64,000 bases of DNA from Ahaetulla prasina (lineage: Eukaryota; Chordata; Lepidosauria; Squamata; Colubridae). A program made the translations under genes and the position numbers. Every line of letters starts with the position of its first letter. Position 1 is the first letter of the stretch. The stretch spans positions 59,311,064 to 59,375,063 of the forward strand of contig NC_080542.1 in NCBI RefSeq assembly GCF_028640845.1, in the 5' to 3' direction. Shown here piece after piece: positions 42,647-54,175 of this stretch. Under the pieces are notes generated by a model. The model saw only the letters and a list, made by a program, of their open reading frames with translations, made no database searches and was not told where the DNA came from.

Positions 42647-43710
42647 CCAGGGAAATATATTCTGCCTTTTAAATATTTTCTAAAATATTTCATTCTTCTA
42701 GGAGGTGGGTGGGTGCTAACTTCCTACAATAGGAAGCATTTCGGGGTCAGCCATAAAGGACTCAGATGCCTGTACACTAATGCTCAAAGTTTGAGGAACA
42801 AACAAGATGAAGTATTAATACATGAGGATAGATATGATATAATGGTAATTACCAAACTTGGTGGGATGAAACTTATAACTGGAATGTAATGCTGAAAGGA
42901 TACAAACTGTTCAAAAGACACATCTAACAAATAGGTTGTGGAATGCATTACATGTAAGAAATCCCTAAACTTCTACAGAAATGCATAAAACTAAGGATGA
43001 AAGATTCCTTGAATGTATGTGGTTTAATATAAAAGGGAAAAAAACCAAACCCAGAATGACATTGCCATAGGTGTATTCTACAAGCTACCCAAGCAAGCAG
43101 GGGGGAAAAAGAGAACATTTTGCTAATCAGTTAATTAATCTTTGCAGGAAACATACCACAATAGTAATAGAGGATATCAACTACCCTGTCGTTAACAGGG
43201 AGACAAACTCTGCATCAAGTGGGAGATCAAATATGTTCCTGACAACCTAATTGACAACTCTGGAAAGAGTGCAGAGAAGAGCAACAAAAATGATTAGGGG
43301 GCTGGAGGCTAAAGCATATGAAGAACAGTTACAGGAATTGGGTATGTCAAGTCTAATGAAATTAAGGATTACAGATGACATGATAACAGTGATCCAATAT
43401 TTGAAGGGTTCCTACAAAGTGGAGGCGATCAAACTATTTTTCAAAGCACCAAAAGGCAAGACAAGAAACAATGGTTAGAAACTAACCAAGGAGAGAAGCA
43501 ACCTAGAACTAAGAAGAAATTTTCTAATGATAAGACCAATCAATCAATGGAATAGCTTGCCTCTAGGAGTTGTGGGTGCTCCATTACTGGAGGCTTTCAA
43601 AAAGAGACTGGATAACCATTTGTCTGAAATGGTATGGGATCTCCTGCTTGAGCAGTGGGTTGGCTAGAAGACTTTTGAAGTCCATTCCAACTCTCCTATG
43701 TTCTATACCT

Positions 43711-44500
43711 GTCTCCTTAGAATGTATCACTTTAGTTAAAAGGGCATATAATTTTTTTGGCAAGATTTTTTTTGGTAAAATATTCATTCTTTAGTGAGAG
43801 AGCCTCTATGCTTTAGAGCAGTTGAAAATTCTCTCGTTTGTAAATCAAAAACATTACGAATGTTTGTCATGTTGAAAGCGGTTCTTGGCATAGCTGAATC
43901 ATGTACATGACATGCATTAAAGCCTTAATAAAAAGTTCTTGAAAAGACATTACGGAAGCATAGTCAAGGTCTCATGGGATTGCAAAGTGTTGTGAAAAGC
44001 TAGCAGCTGCCTCAGAAGGAAGTTTCCTTATTATCATCAGGAAGAAGAAAATAATGGCTGATAGAAAGCAGCAGGTGTAGACAATGGTGGCCGAGTGCAG
44101 GGTGATCAAAAAGAAAGAGATGGAGGGAGTTATAGGTGAGTGGTGGCAGTTGAAATGCCTACTGCAATTGTAAAAGAGAAAAGCGAATGCAATCTGCCAT
44201 AAAATGGGTATTTTTTTCTTTTCTTCAAGCCTCCTGTCTTTCTTTAATGTTGTTTTTAATATTCCTAAAAACCTCAGTAATGCAAATCATAGGGGTATGG
44301 GAAATCTATTCTGCACAGTATAGTACAGTATAATAAAATTATCCTCATTAAGACTAGAATTTACAATTCTCCAATAGATGGCAGTGTTGCTCTTCAGCCG
44401 GAAAGAGATGAGCAGCAACTGTTAACACAGTTTGGTGCCCTCTTTGCTATTTTTTTTTTTTTTAAATCAAAGTTACAAAACAAATACTTTATTATATTTA
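43711..44500. other. Intergenic sequence without recognised element
   Basis: AT-rich. A T-run at about 44452. No coding features. Confidence 0.35.
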
Positions 44501-44735
44501 GATGTCAGTGCTTTCTAGCCGTGGTATTGAAGTCGTCAGAATGCAGTATTGCAAATTAATTCTGCATTCCCACTACCAAGAATCTGATCCCGACTGGCTC
44601 AAGGTTGATTCATCTTTTCAAGATTGGTAAAATGAGGACCCAGATTGTTGGGGGCAATATGCTGACTCTGTAACTGTTTAGAGACAGCTGTAAAGCACTA
44701 TGAAGTGATATATAAGTCTAAGTCTTATTGCCATT
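44500..44735 (+). mobile_element. tRNA-derived CORE/MIR-like SINE (degraded head)
   Basis: Core 'TGGCTCAAGGTTGATTCATC', 'TAAAATGAGGACCCAGATTG' and tail 'AAAGCACTATGAAGTGATAT' with AAGTCTAAGT match the other copies. The tRNA-like head is degraded. Confidence 0.65.
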
Positions 44736-45029
44736 CTATTTTTATAAAGCAATATTTTTAAAATTAAGTCATTCCAGTTATAATGTAAAAGTCTGTCATT
44801 TCTTATGGACTAGGGGGTATCAAGGTTTCTAGTATATTTATTCTATGGTCACTTCTAACTGAAGATAAAACCCAAGGGTAGGGTTTGTTGAACTATTACA
44901 ATAGCTTTTTATTCAAGAAGGGCTTGAGCGAAACAAATGTGCTTTTCAAAAATAAGACATATCATTATTTTACATAGTGGGATCATTTCCAAATAAACAC
45001 ACATAAGGTGGTGCCCTTACAAGTTATTT

Positions 45030-45760
45030 ATAAAAACATAGAACCCTAGGAGGTATTTTATGGAGGTATTCCAATCTTTTTTGTTGTTGTTGAAAACTTC
45101 CAGCAATGGAGCACCCACAAATCTGGGAGACAAGCTATTCCATTGGTTAATTGCTCTCATTGTCAGGAAATTAATTCTTAGTTCCAGGTAGGTTCACTCA
45201 TTAACCAGTTCCACCCATTGCTTCTTGTTCTGTCCTCAGGTGCTTTGGAGAATAGGTCGATCCCCCAGCTCTCTGTGGCAGCCCTGTAAATATTGGAAAC
45301 CTGCTCACTCTTAATACTTCTTTTCATTAGGTTAGACATACCTAATTCCTTTATCCTTCCCCCCCCATGATACAATTTAGCCTTATTACCTGTTATCATC
45401 TTTGTTGCTCTTCTTTGCACTTTTTCTAGGGTCTCAGTATCTTTTCTGTATTGTGGTGACCAGAACTAGGCACAATATTTCAAGTGTGGGCTCACTAGTG
45501 CAGTATTGACTGGTACTATCACTTCTCGTTATCTTGATTTTATCCCTCAGTTGATCAAGCTTAGGACTACATTAACTTTTTTGGCAGCTGCAGCATATTG
45601 CTGGCTCATACTTAAGTGGTGATCCAGGAAGACACCTAGATCTCTCTCACAGTTAATACTGTTTAGCCAGATACCACCTATTCTATATCTATTCATATGT
45701 TGTTGTTTTTTTCCTTTCTAGATCATTACTGAACTGCACCTCTTTGGATAGGGCCCAATG
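45030..45760 (-). mobile_element. CR1 LINE 3' region
   Basis: Minus strand encodes VQRRATKMITGNKAK ... LGMSNLMKRS (RT C-terminal region), and the 3' end reads as complement of 'TTCCAGCAATGGAGCACCCA'. The adjacent CR1 at 45786 is in opposite orientation. Confidence 0.7.
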
Positions 45761-46194
45761 CTTTTTGTTTGTTTTGTTTGTTGCTCTTTTTTGAGATTCT
45801 GGAAAGAGTGCAGAAAAGAGCAACAAAGTTGATCAGGAGGCCAAAGGCTAAAACTTATGAAGAACAGTTGCAGGAATTGGGTATGTCTAGTGTAGTGAAA
45901 AGAAGGACTAAGGATGACATGATAGCAGTATCCCAATATTTTTTTTATAATCTTATTTATAGTTTTTCCTTTAACATCCATAAGTGCTTAGTGAACATTG
46001 TATTGTCTGGGTCGATGTACTTTATACGCAATATTAATAATAATATGGTGTTTAGGTATGCATAATCTTTCAACGTCTAACATTTACGTATATATAGTAA
46101 TTATACTGTATTCTATTATGTATCAGTATACATATTATTTTCCCAATTTCTACTTTCTACATCTATTTTCTAATCCTTAATGAAACAATTACCA

Positions 46195-46450
46195 CATTGG
46201 GCCGTGGATAGCTCAGGCTGTTAGGAGCCTGTTATTAGAACACAATAGCCTGCAATTACTGCAGGTTCAAGCCCGGCCCAAGGTTGACTCAGCCTTCCAT
46301 CCTTTATAAGATAGGTAAAATGAGGACCCAGATTGTTGGGGGGGCAATAAGTTGACTTTGTAAATATACAAATAGAATGAGACTATTGCCTTATACACTG
46401 TAAGCTGCCCTGAGACTTCGGAAAAGGGCGGGATATAAATGTAAATAAAA
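46195..46450 (+). mobile_element. tRNA-derived SINE with L2-type 3' tail
   Basis: Head GATAGCTCAGGCTGTTAGGA (box A-like) and GCAGGTTCAAGCCCGGCCC (box B-like), core TAAAATGAGGACCCAGATTG, and tail GTAAGCTGCCCTGAGACTTC with GGGCGGGATATAAAT and poly(A). The tail matches the 3' end of the L2-type LINEs in this window, suggesting they mobilise it. Confidence 0.8.
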
Positions 46451-46473
46451 AAAAATAATTAAGAAGTATTCTA

Positions 46474-47369
46474 GAGGGGTGAAATGCTCCCAGTTCAGAC
46501 CGGATCGCATACTCAGATAGCAATGGGGGCGGGTAGTTCGGAGAACCAGTAGCAAAAATCCCTGCCTACCCCCCCCCTCAATTCCCACCCAATCGCCCGG
46601 TCCCCACTTGCCTACTTGCTGCTTCTTTCGAGTCGCTCCTGCCTTGCTTTGCTTTGGCTGCTGCAATCAATTGCATCAGCTAACAACTGAATCTGCCTGT
46701 CTGCAATCCATCTCATCGGTGAGCAACTCAATCTGCCTGCCTTGTCCCTTGAATGTGTAAGTAATTGGAGAGGAGCTTTAAAAAATAGTTAATTGGGGTT
46801 TTTATAAAGGGTTTTATTTTTTTTAGACATAGCAATTAACTTTAAACTGCTAAGTCTAAATTTAAAAGGAAGTTTTAAATTTAACTGCTTTTATTTAAAA
46901 ATATAAATAAAATAAAATAATAAAATATTTGTGCAGCTTTCTGAGATTTGGTGTGTTTCTATAGTGTTTCACTCTAACTACACAAACCCACAAAATATCA
47001 CAAAGCTGTATGTAGCATTTTGTGTATGTGTGAGTCAGTTGTGTTGCATTGTGTGTATGTAAAGTGTGAAAGTTGATTTTTGAGCTTTTTGTGCCTGTGT
47101 GAGGTTCCTGCTTGTTGCAGGGGCCATTTTGGGTGAACTGCAGCTGCTTTTACATTGTGTGTGAGTCAATTGTGTTGTGTTGTGTTATGTGTGTGTAAAG
47201 TGTGAAAGTTGGTTTTTGGTACTTCTTATTGTTTTGTATATTTTGCTTATTATTTTTATTATTTAATGTTATTGGCCATGCCCACCCAATCATCTGACCA
47301 TCAAGCCACACCCACCACTTAAGCCACACCCACAGAACTGGTAGAGAAAATTTTTAGATTTCACCCCTG
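46474..47369. mobile_element. Non-autonomous hAT, CAGGGGTGAAAT family, 896 bp
   Basis: Left end GAGGGGTGAAATGCTCCC (first base changed from C), right end AGATTTCACCCCTG. Perfect duplication GTATTCTA (46466-46473, 47370-47377). Sister of 14310-15468 and 61455-62531. Confidence 0.9.
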
Positions 47370-47380
47370 GTATTCTATAT

Positions 47381-47683
47381 CTATCCATCATCTCTTGCTC
47401 TTTTTAGTATTTCAACTCCTATTGACTTTTTGTCAAACCTCCGATTGTATCTCCTTACAGCACTCATATTTAGTCTAAGTATTTCATCTGCCTGAACACC
47501 TATCTCTTGCTGCTGAATCTCTTGCTGCTGAATCCCTAGAGCACCTGTCAGTAACTCTTCCATCACTTCTGGGAAATCTTTCTCTTTATTCTCTTCTACA
47601 TTTTGACCTCTTAAAGAGTAATCTACCTGTTCTATTTTAGGAATTATTACTATCTCTTCTATGTCTTTATCTGCTTGTGTCAT
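47381..47683 (-). pseudogene. L1 ORF1 fragment
   Basis: 100 codons with acidic coiled-coil end and the start of the RRM-like domain. Homologous to the ORF1 at 60850-61233. It is truncated by the hAT insertion at 47369. A QQQEI repeat is an in-frame duplication. Confidence 0.7.
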
Positions 47684-49699
47684 TTGTTGATTTATCTCCT
47701 CTATTCTTTCCTCAGCTCCTTCTGATTTCTCCTCTACTTTCTAAATTTTTTGTTCATCTTTCATTGTCATTTGCTGAGGGTTTTCTAGTCTCACATCTGT
47801 ATCTTGCATCAATTTCATCATCTATGATACCTTATCATAGTTTCCTGAATACATTGAAACATCAATAGTATTTCTTTTTGAAATGTATTTTTCACCTGTT
47901 GAAACACTTTGCATTAATTTAATAGGCTGAGAGTTATTCAATAATCCACCAAGATCCCAATGTCCCAATTGCCTAGAAACACCAAAAAACCCCAATATTA
48001 GTAAAATTTGCTCAATCCTGGAACTGTTCCCCAAAGTCCACAAAATTTATAGTTATCCAAATTTATAAATCTTGTTTAATTTTACTTCTTTCTTCTTTTG
48101 CCTTATAGAATGTTCTATCAGATAGTATTAATAATCCAGAACAGCCCACCAAATTTCCCCAAATCTCATTAATCCACAGAGTCAAGTATTCAGTTTCAAG
48201 GGTAATTCTTGTTAATTATAGTCCACACTGCCTTAAAAATTTTAAAGGCTCACCAGTTACTTCCAAGAAGCCAGAAAGCAAATAGATATGGAACCAAAAT
48301 AAAAAGGCCTTCCTTTCTTCTTCTCCTTGTTTTCTTTCTGTTATCAATCCTCATTTTCTGTCAAGGTCTTTACCCACCATGTAATAGTAAAGTATCTTTT
48401 CTCACCAGTAGATGGCATCCTCACTTTAAGTTCCAGCATTAAATGAAGCTAAGATAGAACAGCTGGTTGTCAAAAGATCGAGAGACAAAAACAATTTTTC
48501 TTTATATGATTTCTCCCAATAATCAGACAGTATTATCTACAAATTAAATCACTTTTCACAATACTACAAGTTCCAATCTGGTATTTCTATATAGCTTTCC
48601 ATTAAAATTTGTTTCTCTTTTGGGTCTGTTATCTACCTCCATGTGTTAATGCTTTCTCAACAGATTTTTTAAAAAAATCTTATATTTGGGTTTAAGTCTC
48701 TAATATAGAAGTTGAAAATCGTCTCACCCACTTCCAATACTCTGTTCATGAACTGCTCCAGCTCATAATTTTCTTGTCCTGGTTATAACAGCTTTGGTCT
48801 GGCCATAATGGCCATCATCTCTGCTGCCAGTCAAGAGGGTTTCTTTGGATTAAGCGAGAAAATTGCTGTTTCCTCGCAGTTGACAAAGGGTTCCTCCTAT
48901 CTTCGCTACCCCGCCAGGGTTGCTTTGATCCCATAGGATCTCCTGGCAACCAGGTATCAGCTGGGTTTCACGGAGCCCGCTGGCCCATGTCCCTCCTGCT
49001 GCGACGCCAACCAGTCAATCCGCAGTATCCCAATATTTGAGGGGCTACCATAAAAAGAGAGAGAGAGTCATTCTATCTTCAAAAGTAGCAGAGGGCAAGA
49101 CAAGAAGCAATGGATGGAAACTAATCAAGGAGAGAAGCAACTGAGACTAAGAATGAATTTTCTAAATTGAGAACAATAAACCAGAGGGTGCTTTAGAAAT
49201 TATGGGTGCTCCATCACTAGAGGCTTTTAAGAGGAGACTGGACAGCAACTTGCCTGGAATGGTATAGGGTCTCCTGCTTGAGCAGAGGGTTAGATTAGAA
49301 GACTTCCAAGATCCAACTCTGTTATTCTGTTCTGTCTGTATCATGTTTTTGTTAGCATCTTTGTCTTTGTTTATTAATTCTGAAAACTGCTAATGCCCCA
49401 CATTTTTAGTTTACTTGTAAAAAGTTCAATTCCCTTTACAGGGTCTGCAAAATCAGAACTAAGTCATCTGCAAAAATTCTTAACATGTTTTTTAATCTTT
49501 ATGCATGCAATCGTTTCATCTTGTCTTATGCCTTTATGTAATATTTCAAGAACTGAAAAACAACAACAAGAAGAGGGGTCAGTAGGCAATCTTGTCTTCT
49601 TCTTTTTTAAATCTCAATAATTTGGTTATGTATCTATTTACAAATATGTATAGGCAAGCTTTTCTGTGGTTGAAGGATACACAATTTAAAACACCCAAA

Positions 49700-49850
49700 C
49701 AATTAATAATGGAGGCTTTTAAGAAGAGACTGGACAGCCACTTGTCTGGAATGGTATAGGATTTCCTGCTTGAGCAGGGGGTTGGACTAGAAAACCTCCA
49801 AGATCCCTTCCAACTCTGTTATTCTGTTTATTCTGTTTATTCTGTTCAAG
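49700..49850 (+). mobile_element. CR1 LINE extreme 3' end
   Basis: 'GGAGGCTTTTAAGAAGAGAC', then 'CTTCCAACTCTGTTATTCTG' and a short TTTATTCTG repeat, the terminal repeat typical of CR1. Confidence 0.7.
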
Positions 49851-50480
49851 TCTGTCAAGATTCTTCTGAATATGGAGTCTATTGTCCAAAGTGTTAGCAA
49901 TTTTAATTAATTTTTTTTGTTATACTATGTTTTTTTTAAATTTCATTTTGTCACAACAGTATACACAAACATCGACATAAAAAAACAACACATCATAAAA
50001 GAAATATATATATATATAAACAAAAGTATGCAACGGCTATGTTAATTGGATATAATAGGACAGGAACGGTAGGCACTTTTGTGCTCTTATGCACGCCCAA
50101 CTTGATGTCTTTTGCAAATCTGATGAATTCCCCTTGTATCCCCTCATCTAGATAATTTATGAAAGTGTTGAAGAACACTGGACCCAAAACAGAACCTTTA
50201 GATATGCCATTACATTCTTCTTTCCATATAGATGTAGTTCTACTGAGGACTATTAATCCATTTATCAAATCCCCTACTGATGTCCAAGTATAATGTGTCC
50301 ACAGTATTTCCCTGATGTGTTAATTACTTAAATCAAAAAAGGCAATAAGGCTTATCTAGCATGATATGTTTTTAACAAACCCATGCTGGCTTCTATTAAT
50401 TTCCTTATTCATTTCTACTTAATTATCTTTCCTAAGATTTTGCAAAATATTAATGTCAAGCCATTTGGTCTGAAATTTCT
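49850..50480 (-). mobile_element. CR1 LINE fragment plus embedded tail of another LINE
   Basis: 50098-50480 (minus) encodes SVLGPVFFNTFINYLDEGIQ and FAKDIKLG, the CR1 RT motif B/C region with FADD changed to FAKD. 49900-50097 is the 3' tail type of the LINE at 54180 (ACACAACAGTATACACAAAC, GGACAGGAACGGTAGGCAC). Confidence 0.65.
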
Positions 50481-51009
50481 TGATGTTTATAGTAACAAAT
50501 TTTTGTTTTCAACTTTTTATTTTCAAGTTTGTATTCATTTACTCATTTAAAATTGCTTCTTTTAAAGTATGTGATATAATCTGAGATAATTACATAGTAA
50601 TCTTTTTATGTAGGAAACCAACATTTTTATTTTAGTTACGTTTCATAAACAGTTCAATTTTTTTGTAGGATGGTTGCATCCATTTCTATCTTCTTAATTT
50701 TATCATTGCAAACTGTTATATAAAGATGATTGTAGCTGTAATTTTTAATTATAATGGGGTTTTAAAATTTATGCCAGGAATCAATGCTAAAAAAAAAAGT
50801 TTAATAGGATTAAATCAGATCACATAATTCTTAATTGTATGTCTATATAATTCATAGAACAAATTATTTTTCATAAGTCACAATATAATTAGACAAATGG
50901 TTGGAAAATGTGCAGTAGTTACTGAAGAAGCTATGGATAAATTTACAGTGATATTATAATGCATCATGCAGACAATTTTATTTTCCAATTAATTTACTTC
51001 TGTAGTCTC

Positions 51010-52790
51010 TCTCTCTCTCTTGCTTTACATGTTTTTATTTTATTTCAAACAAAGTTAAAATACAAAAGTAAAAAAAAATCCAAAAAGGAAAAGAGAAGAA
51101 AAAAATACCACAAAACACAGGACAACCAAAGCATTAAAAAGATGCATCAAAAAAGGACATTATACAGATATTACCCCTCTAGCTGAATACTGATTAATAT
51201 ATTATTACATTAGCTCACACCCCTTGCAAAACTGCCCTCCAAACATTTTTAAATTAGTATGTCTATCTGCAACTTGTTCACCTGCTTTCTATGTTATATT
51301 AATGAACAAAACAAGAAAAACTATTACTGAAGCAAAACAATATTAAAATTTCAAAATTCTCTCTTAACAGACTATTATTGTAATCCACATCAGTGTTGGG
51401 GTTCAAAATTTTTTAGTACGGGTTCTGTGGGTGTGGCTTGGTGGGCATGGCATGGCTTGATGGACGTGGCTTGGTGGGTGTACCAGGGGACAGATGCTGA
51501 AAAATCTCCATTCCCTCCCCACTCCAGGGGAAGGTTACTGCAAAATTCCCATTTCCTCCCAATCAGCTGGGACTCAGGAAGCAGAGCATAGATAGGAGCG
51601 GGGCCAGTCAGAGGTGGTATATACTGGTTCTCCGAACTACTCAAAATTTCCGCTACCAGTTCTCCAGAACTGATCAGAACCTGCTGAATACCACCTCTGA
51701 TCCATATGTAGAAAATTTATCATGGCATCTTATCTATCCCAAATCATCCCAAAAGTTATAAACAAATCATCCTGAGTCAAATATCCAGCCTATTTCTTAA
51801 TATCATTTCTAGTCAATTGTCATTTAATTAAATATAGTAAATTCAGTCTCCAAAGTAGATCTATCTTCTGATCAAATTGCAAACAAAAGTAATAGACAAT
51901 TAACTGTAATAAATCTATCCAGTCTCTCTCAGACTTTGCAGAGTCTGTCTCTTTCCCTTGCAGTCAAAGCCATAAGGTTGAAAAAATGTACAGACTTGAA
52001 CTTTAGAACAGCATGTGAAACTGGAACAGCAGATGAAATCCACTCCAGCTGTGAGATTATCTGTTTGATTTGGAACTGGTTCCAAGTCCTTTTGTGTATC
52101 TTCATCCACATCCAAAAATAAAGCTTCAGATGTTAACATTGTTTTAAGAATCATTAAAGTTTGATCAAGTTTTCGAGAGAGGAATCCAGCTAGGAGTTGC
52201 ACATCTCCCCACCCTCCTTCCTTAGGTTTCAGAGACTGCTAAACCATCTTAATCTGTGAAATTTAACCAGGGAACAAAGAACAAAACAATAAATTTGCCT
52301 CTATATTTTAATCCAAGATTATAAGAAAAGTTCAGTGGAAATAAACTCCAGGTTTGCAAATTAAAAAATACAGAATCCAGTAGTGAGAGCCTGAGAACTC
52401 TTCACCACCACCCTGAATATGAACTGTGCTTTTCATACAGAAGAGACTATCCAGAATAATATGCATCAAAAGAAAAAAAAAAAGAGAAAAAACAGTTGAG
52501 TCCAGCAAGGGGTTGAAATAAATCAGCATCCAACCATTAATCAACTTTTACAATAATAAGCAAAATGAAATAATGAAATCCAAAAGTAAAAGTTAAAATT
52601 TCAACTAATTGGCAGGAAGATGGATATGCCCAATGACTTTTTGATCGCTTCCAGACGGAACTGGAATCTTCAACACCCGCCTTGCCACTGGGTCCGCAAT
52701 CGCTCCAAAAGTCATCTTGGGTCACTCCTAAGTGGTCCCATTCAAAACAAGGGAGCACTACTGCCATTTAGAACTAGCTTTAGCAGTGAA
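51010..52790 (-). mobile_element. L1-derived sequence (leader/ORF1 region), degraded
   Basis: On the minus strand the 5' end near 52790 has leader-like sequence comparable to 49021 and 58250. The 51390-52200 region encodes an acidic ORF1 N-terminus-like peptide (LDVDEDTQKDLEPVPNQTDN). It is interrupted by the hAT at 51391-51699. The assignment is tentative. Confidence 0.4.
51391..51699. mobile_element. Non-autonomous hAT MITE, 309 bp
   Basis: Left end CAGTGTTGGGGTTCAAAATT, right end CCTGCTGAATACCACCTCTG. Octamers ATCCACAT (51383-51390) and ATCCATAT (51700-51707) match at 7 of 8. Inverted sister of 14416-14720. Confidence 0.85.
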
Positions 52791-52800
52791 ATCAGCAGAT

Positions 52801-53075
52801 AGCAATAGCAATAGCACTTAGACTTACATACTGTTTTACAGGGCTTTACAGTCCTCTCTAAGTCCATCAATTGTGTTGTAAATGTACCTTGATGAACATA
52901 TCTTTTCTTTTATGTACACTGAGAGCATATGCAACAAGACAAATTCCTTGTATGTCCAATCACACTTGGCCAATAAAATTCTATTCTATTCTATTCTATT
53001 CTATTCTAAGTGGTTTACAGAGTCAGCATATTGCCCTCAACAATCTGGATTCTCATTTTACCCACCTCGAGCTTT
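52801..53075 (-). mobile_element. CORE/MIR-like SINE interrupted by a LINE tail
   Basis: The SINE parts are 52801-52862 and 53010-53075 (minus), matching the tail and core of the other copies. Between them lies a 5'-truncated LINE 3' end (52863-53009). Confidence 0.65.
52863..53009 (+). mobile_element. 5'-truncated LINE 3' tail with (ATTCT)n, probably snake CR1-L3
   Basis: 'GAACATATCTTTTCTTTTAT', 'CCAATCACACTTGGCCAATA' and then five ATTCT units ((AATAG)n on the other strand). A sister tail in opposite orientation is at 57788. AATAG-tailed CR1-L3 LINEs are known as abundant in snakes. The family name here is by recollection. Confidence 0.55.
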
Positions 53076-54175
53076 TTCATTAAAAAAATAAACAGAAGTT
53101 CACATATTATATATTTTACAAATCCAGGTGGAAATCTTTTCCCAAAAGGGACTTGTCCTTATGGAAAAATTCCATCTACTCCTCTTTTGTCTACCAAAAA
53201 AACTCTGAAAGCTATAAAAATTCCCCCTCCTCAACTAATTCATTATGCTATCAATTTTACCATTATTTTCAGTATAAAACCCAAAAAGAATCAGAAGTAT
53301 ATTGAGATGATGTTGGTGCCAAAACTAAATGTTTTATATGAGAATGGTAGCCCAATCCACTACTTAATCATAAATCATTCTGATTTTCACTGCTCATGAA
53401 TGATGTATATACATAACAACTTTTTGAATTTCAGAAAGTTGAAGTATAACTAATATGGATTGGTGTTATGTATGGGTGGCCTGTGTGAGAAGCAATAAAA
53501 TATTGCTCAGATTATTTTAAAGAAATGGCAAGCATGTGTATTATGAAGATTATAGAAACTCTTACCGTTCCTTTGCTTAGTCAATTTATGACATCTTATT
53601 TTAAATCATTAATTAAAATATTTTTAACAGTATTCTTATTCCACTTGCACTTTTCAGTATCATAAAATATTTGATAAACAGTTCATTTTTTCTGCAGGAC
53701 AATGGGAAGAGCATTTTATAAATAATTTTATGGACACAATATTAGGAAAATTGCACAAGACTTGTGACAGAAAGCATCAGTGGAAAATTGTCTACCATAA
53801 TTTCCTGTGATGACCTAGGTATGCACTCTGTTCTGGTATGCTAGGAAAAAGAGAAACACTTTTACGCTCTTATACAGCAGTTCTACTGAGGAGGGAACAG
53901 GAAGTTAATAGGGGCTAAGCTGATTGGCAGGAATAAGTGAAGAGAAGCTGGCTGGCTACGCATGTTGGACCTCCTGATAGTCTGCTTCTTCCAAAGTGTT
54001 GAAAGGGAAAAAAAACCCACACAAGACTGTTGAAGTCTTTAGATAATCTCCTACTAGTTTGAGAAATTGGCAGCAAAATGTGGAGAAGATTAGAGACAAA
54101 GCTGCACAGTCAGACAAAAGCTTTAGTATCTGTAAAATGAAGGGTTAACCTAAAAAGCTTGGCACAAGAAGTTTA
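53076..54175. other. Intergenic AT-rich sequence
   Basis: No gene or repeat recognised. An open frame at 53010-53399 runs out of a SINE into AT-rich DNA and resembles nothing I know. Confidence 0.35.

Larger units (their letters stand above)
40229..42728 (-). mobile_element. LTR (solo) interrupted by an L1, inside CR1
   Basis: The LTR parts are 40229-40658 and 42637-42728. On the minus strand it starts TGTAGGAAGTTAGCACCC and ends CTATTTCTTCTAACACTACA. It is related to 3925-4545. A clear target duplication was not found. Confidence 0.55.
39560..43710 (+). mobile_element. CR1 LINE, internally deleted and interrupted
   Basis: 39690-40150 encodes a remnant of CR1 ORF1 (SREVFCLPGAKIKDVTESLP, of the esterase-like ORF1 type; later LAADGLHLTRTREN in mixed frames). 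42740-43240 is a decayed endonuclease region. 43245-43700 gives the RT C-terminus and 3' end (TTLERVQRRATKMIRGLEAK, then 'GAGACTGGATAACCATTTG'). An LTR with an L1 in it (40229-42728) sits between. Confidence 0.75.
45942..49021 (-). mobile_element. L1, internally deleted, with nested SINE and hAT
   Basis: The insertion is bounded by the 17-bp duplication given for the CR1. Its 5' end is at 49021 (TGACTGGTTGGCGTCGCAGC on the minus strand). The leader and ORF1 follow (47381-47683; DFPEVMEELLTGALG, LNMSAVRRYNRRFD). No ORF2 RT is present. It is interrupted by the hAT at 46474-47369 and a SINE at 46195-46450. Confidence 0.7.
45786..49345 (+). mobile_element. CR1 LINE 3' end split by an L1
   Basis: Part 1, 45786-45941, encodes LERVQKRATKLIRRPKAKTY. 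Part 2, 49022-49345, continues with 'TATTTGAGGGGCTACCA' through 'GACTGGACAGCAACTTG' to TTCTGTTATTCTG-like 3' end. The break carries a 17-bp duplication GCAGTATCCCAATATTT (45925-45941, 49022-49038). Confidence 0.8.

Noticed and set aside
46195..46280. tRNA gene candidate
   Set aside because: Head of a SINE, followed by core and L2-type tail.
53010..53399. 129-codon + strand frame
   Set aside because: The first part is SINE and the remainder is AT-rich sequence of low complexity. No conserved motif.
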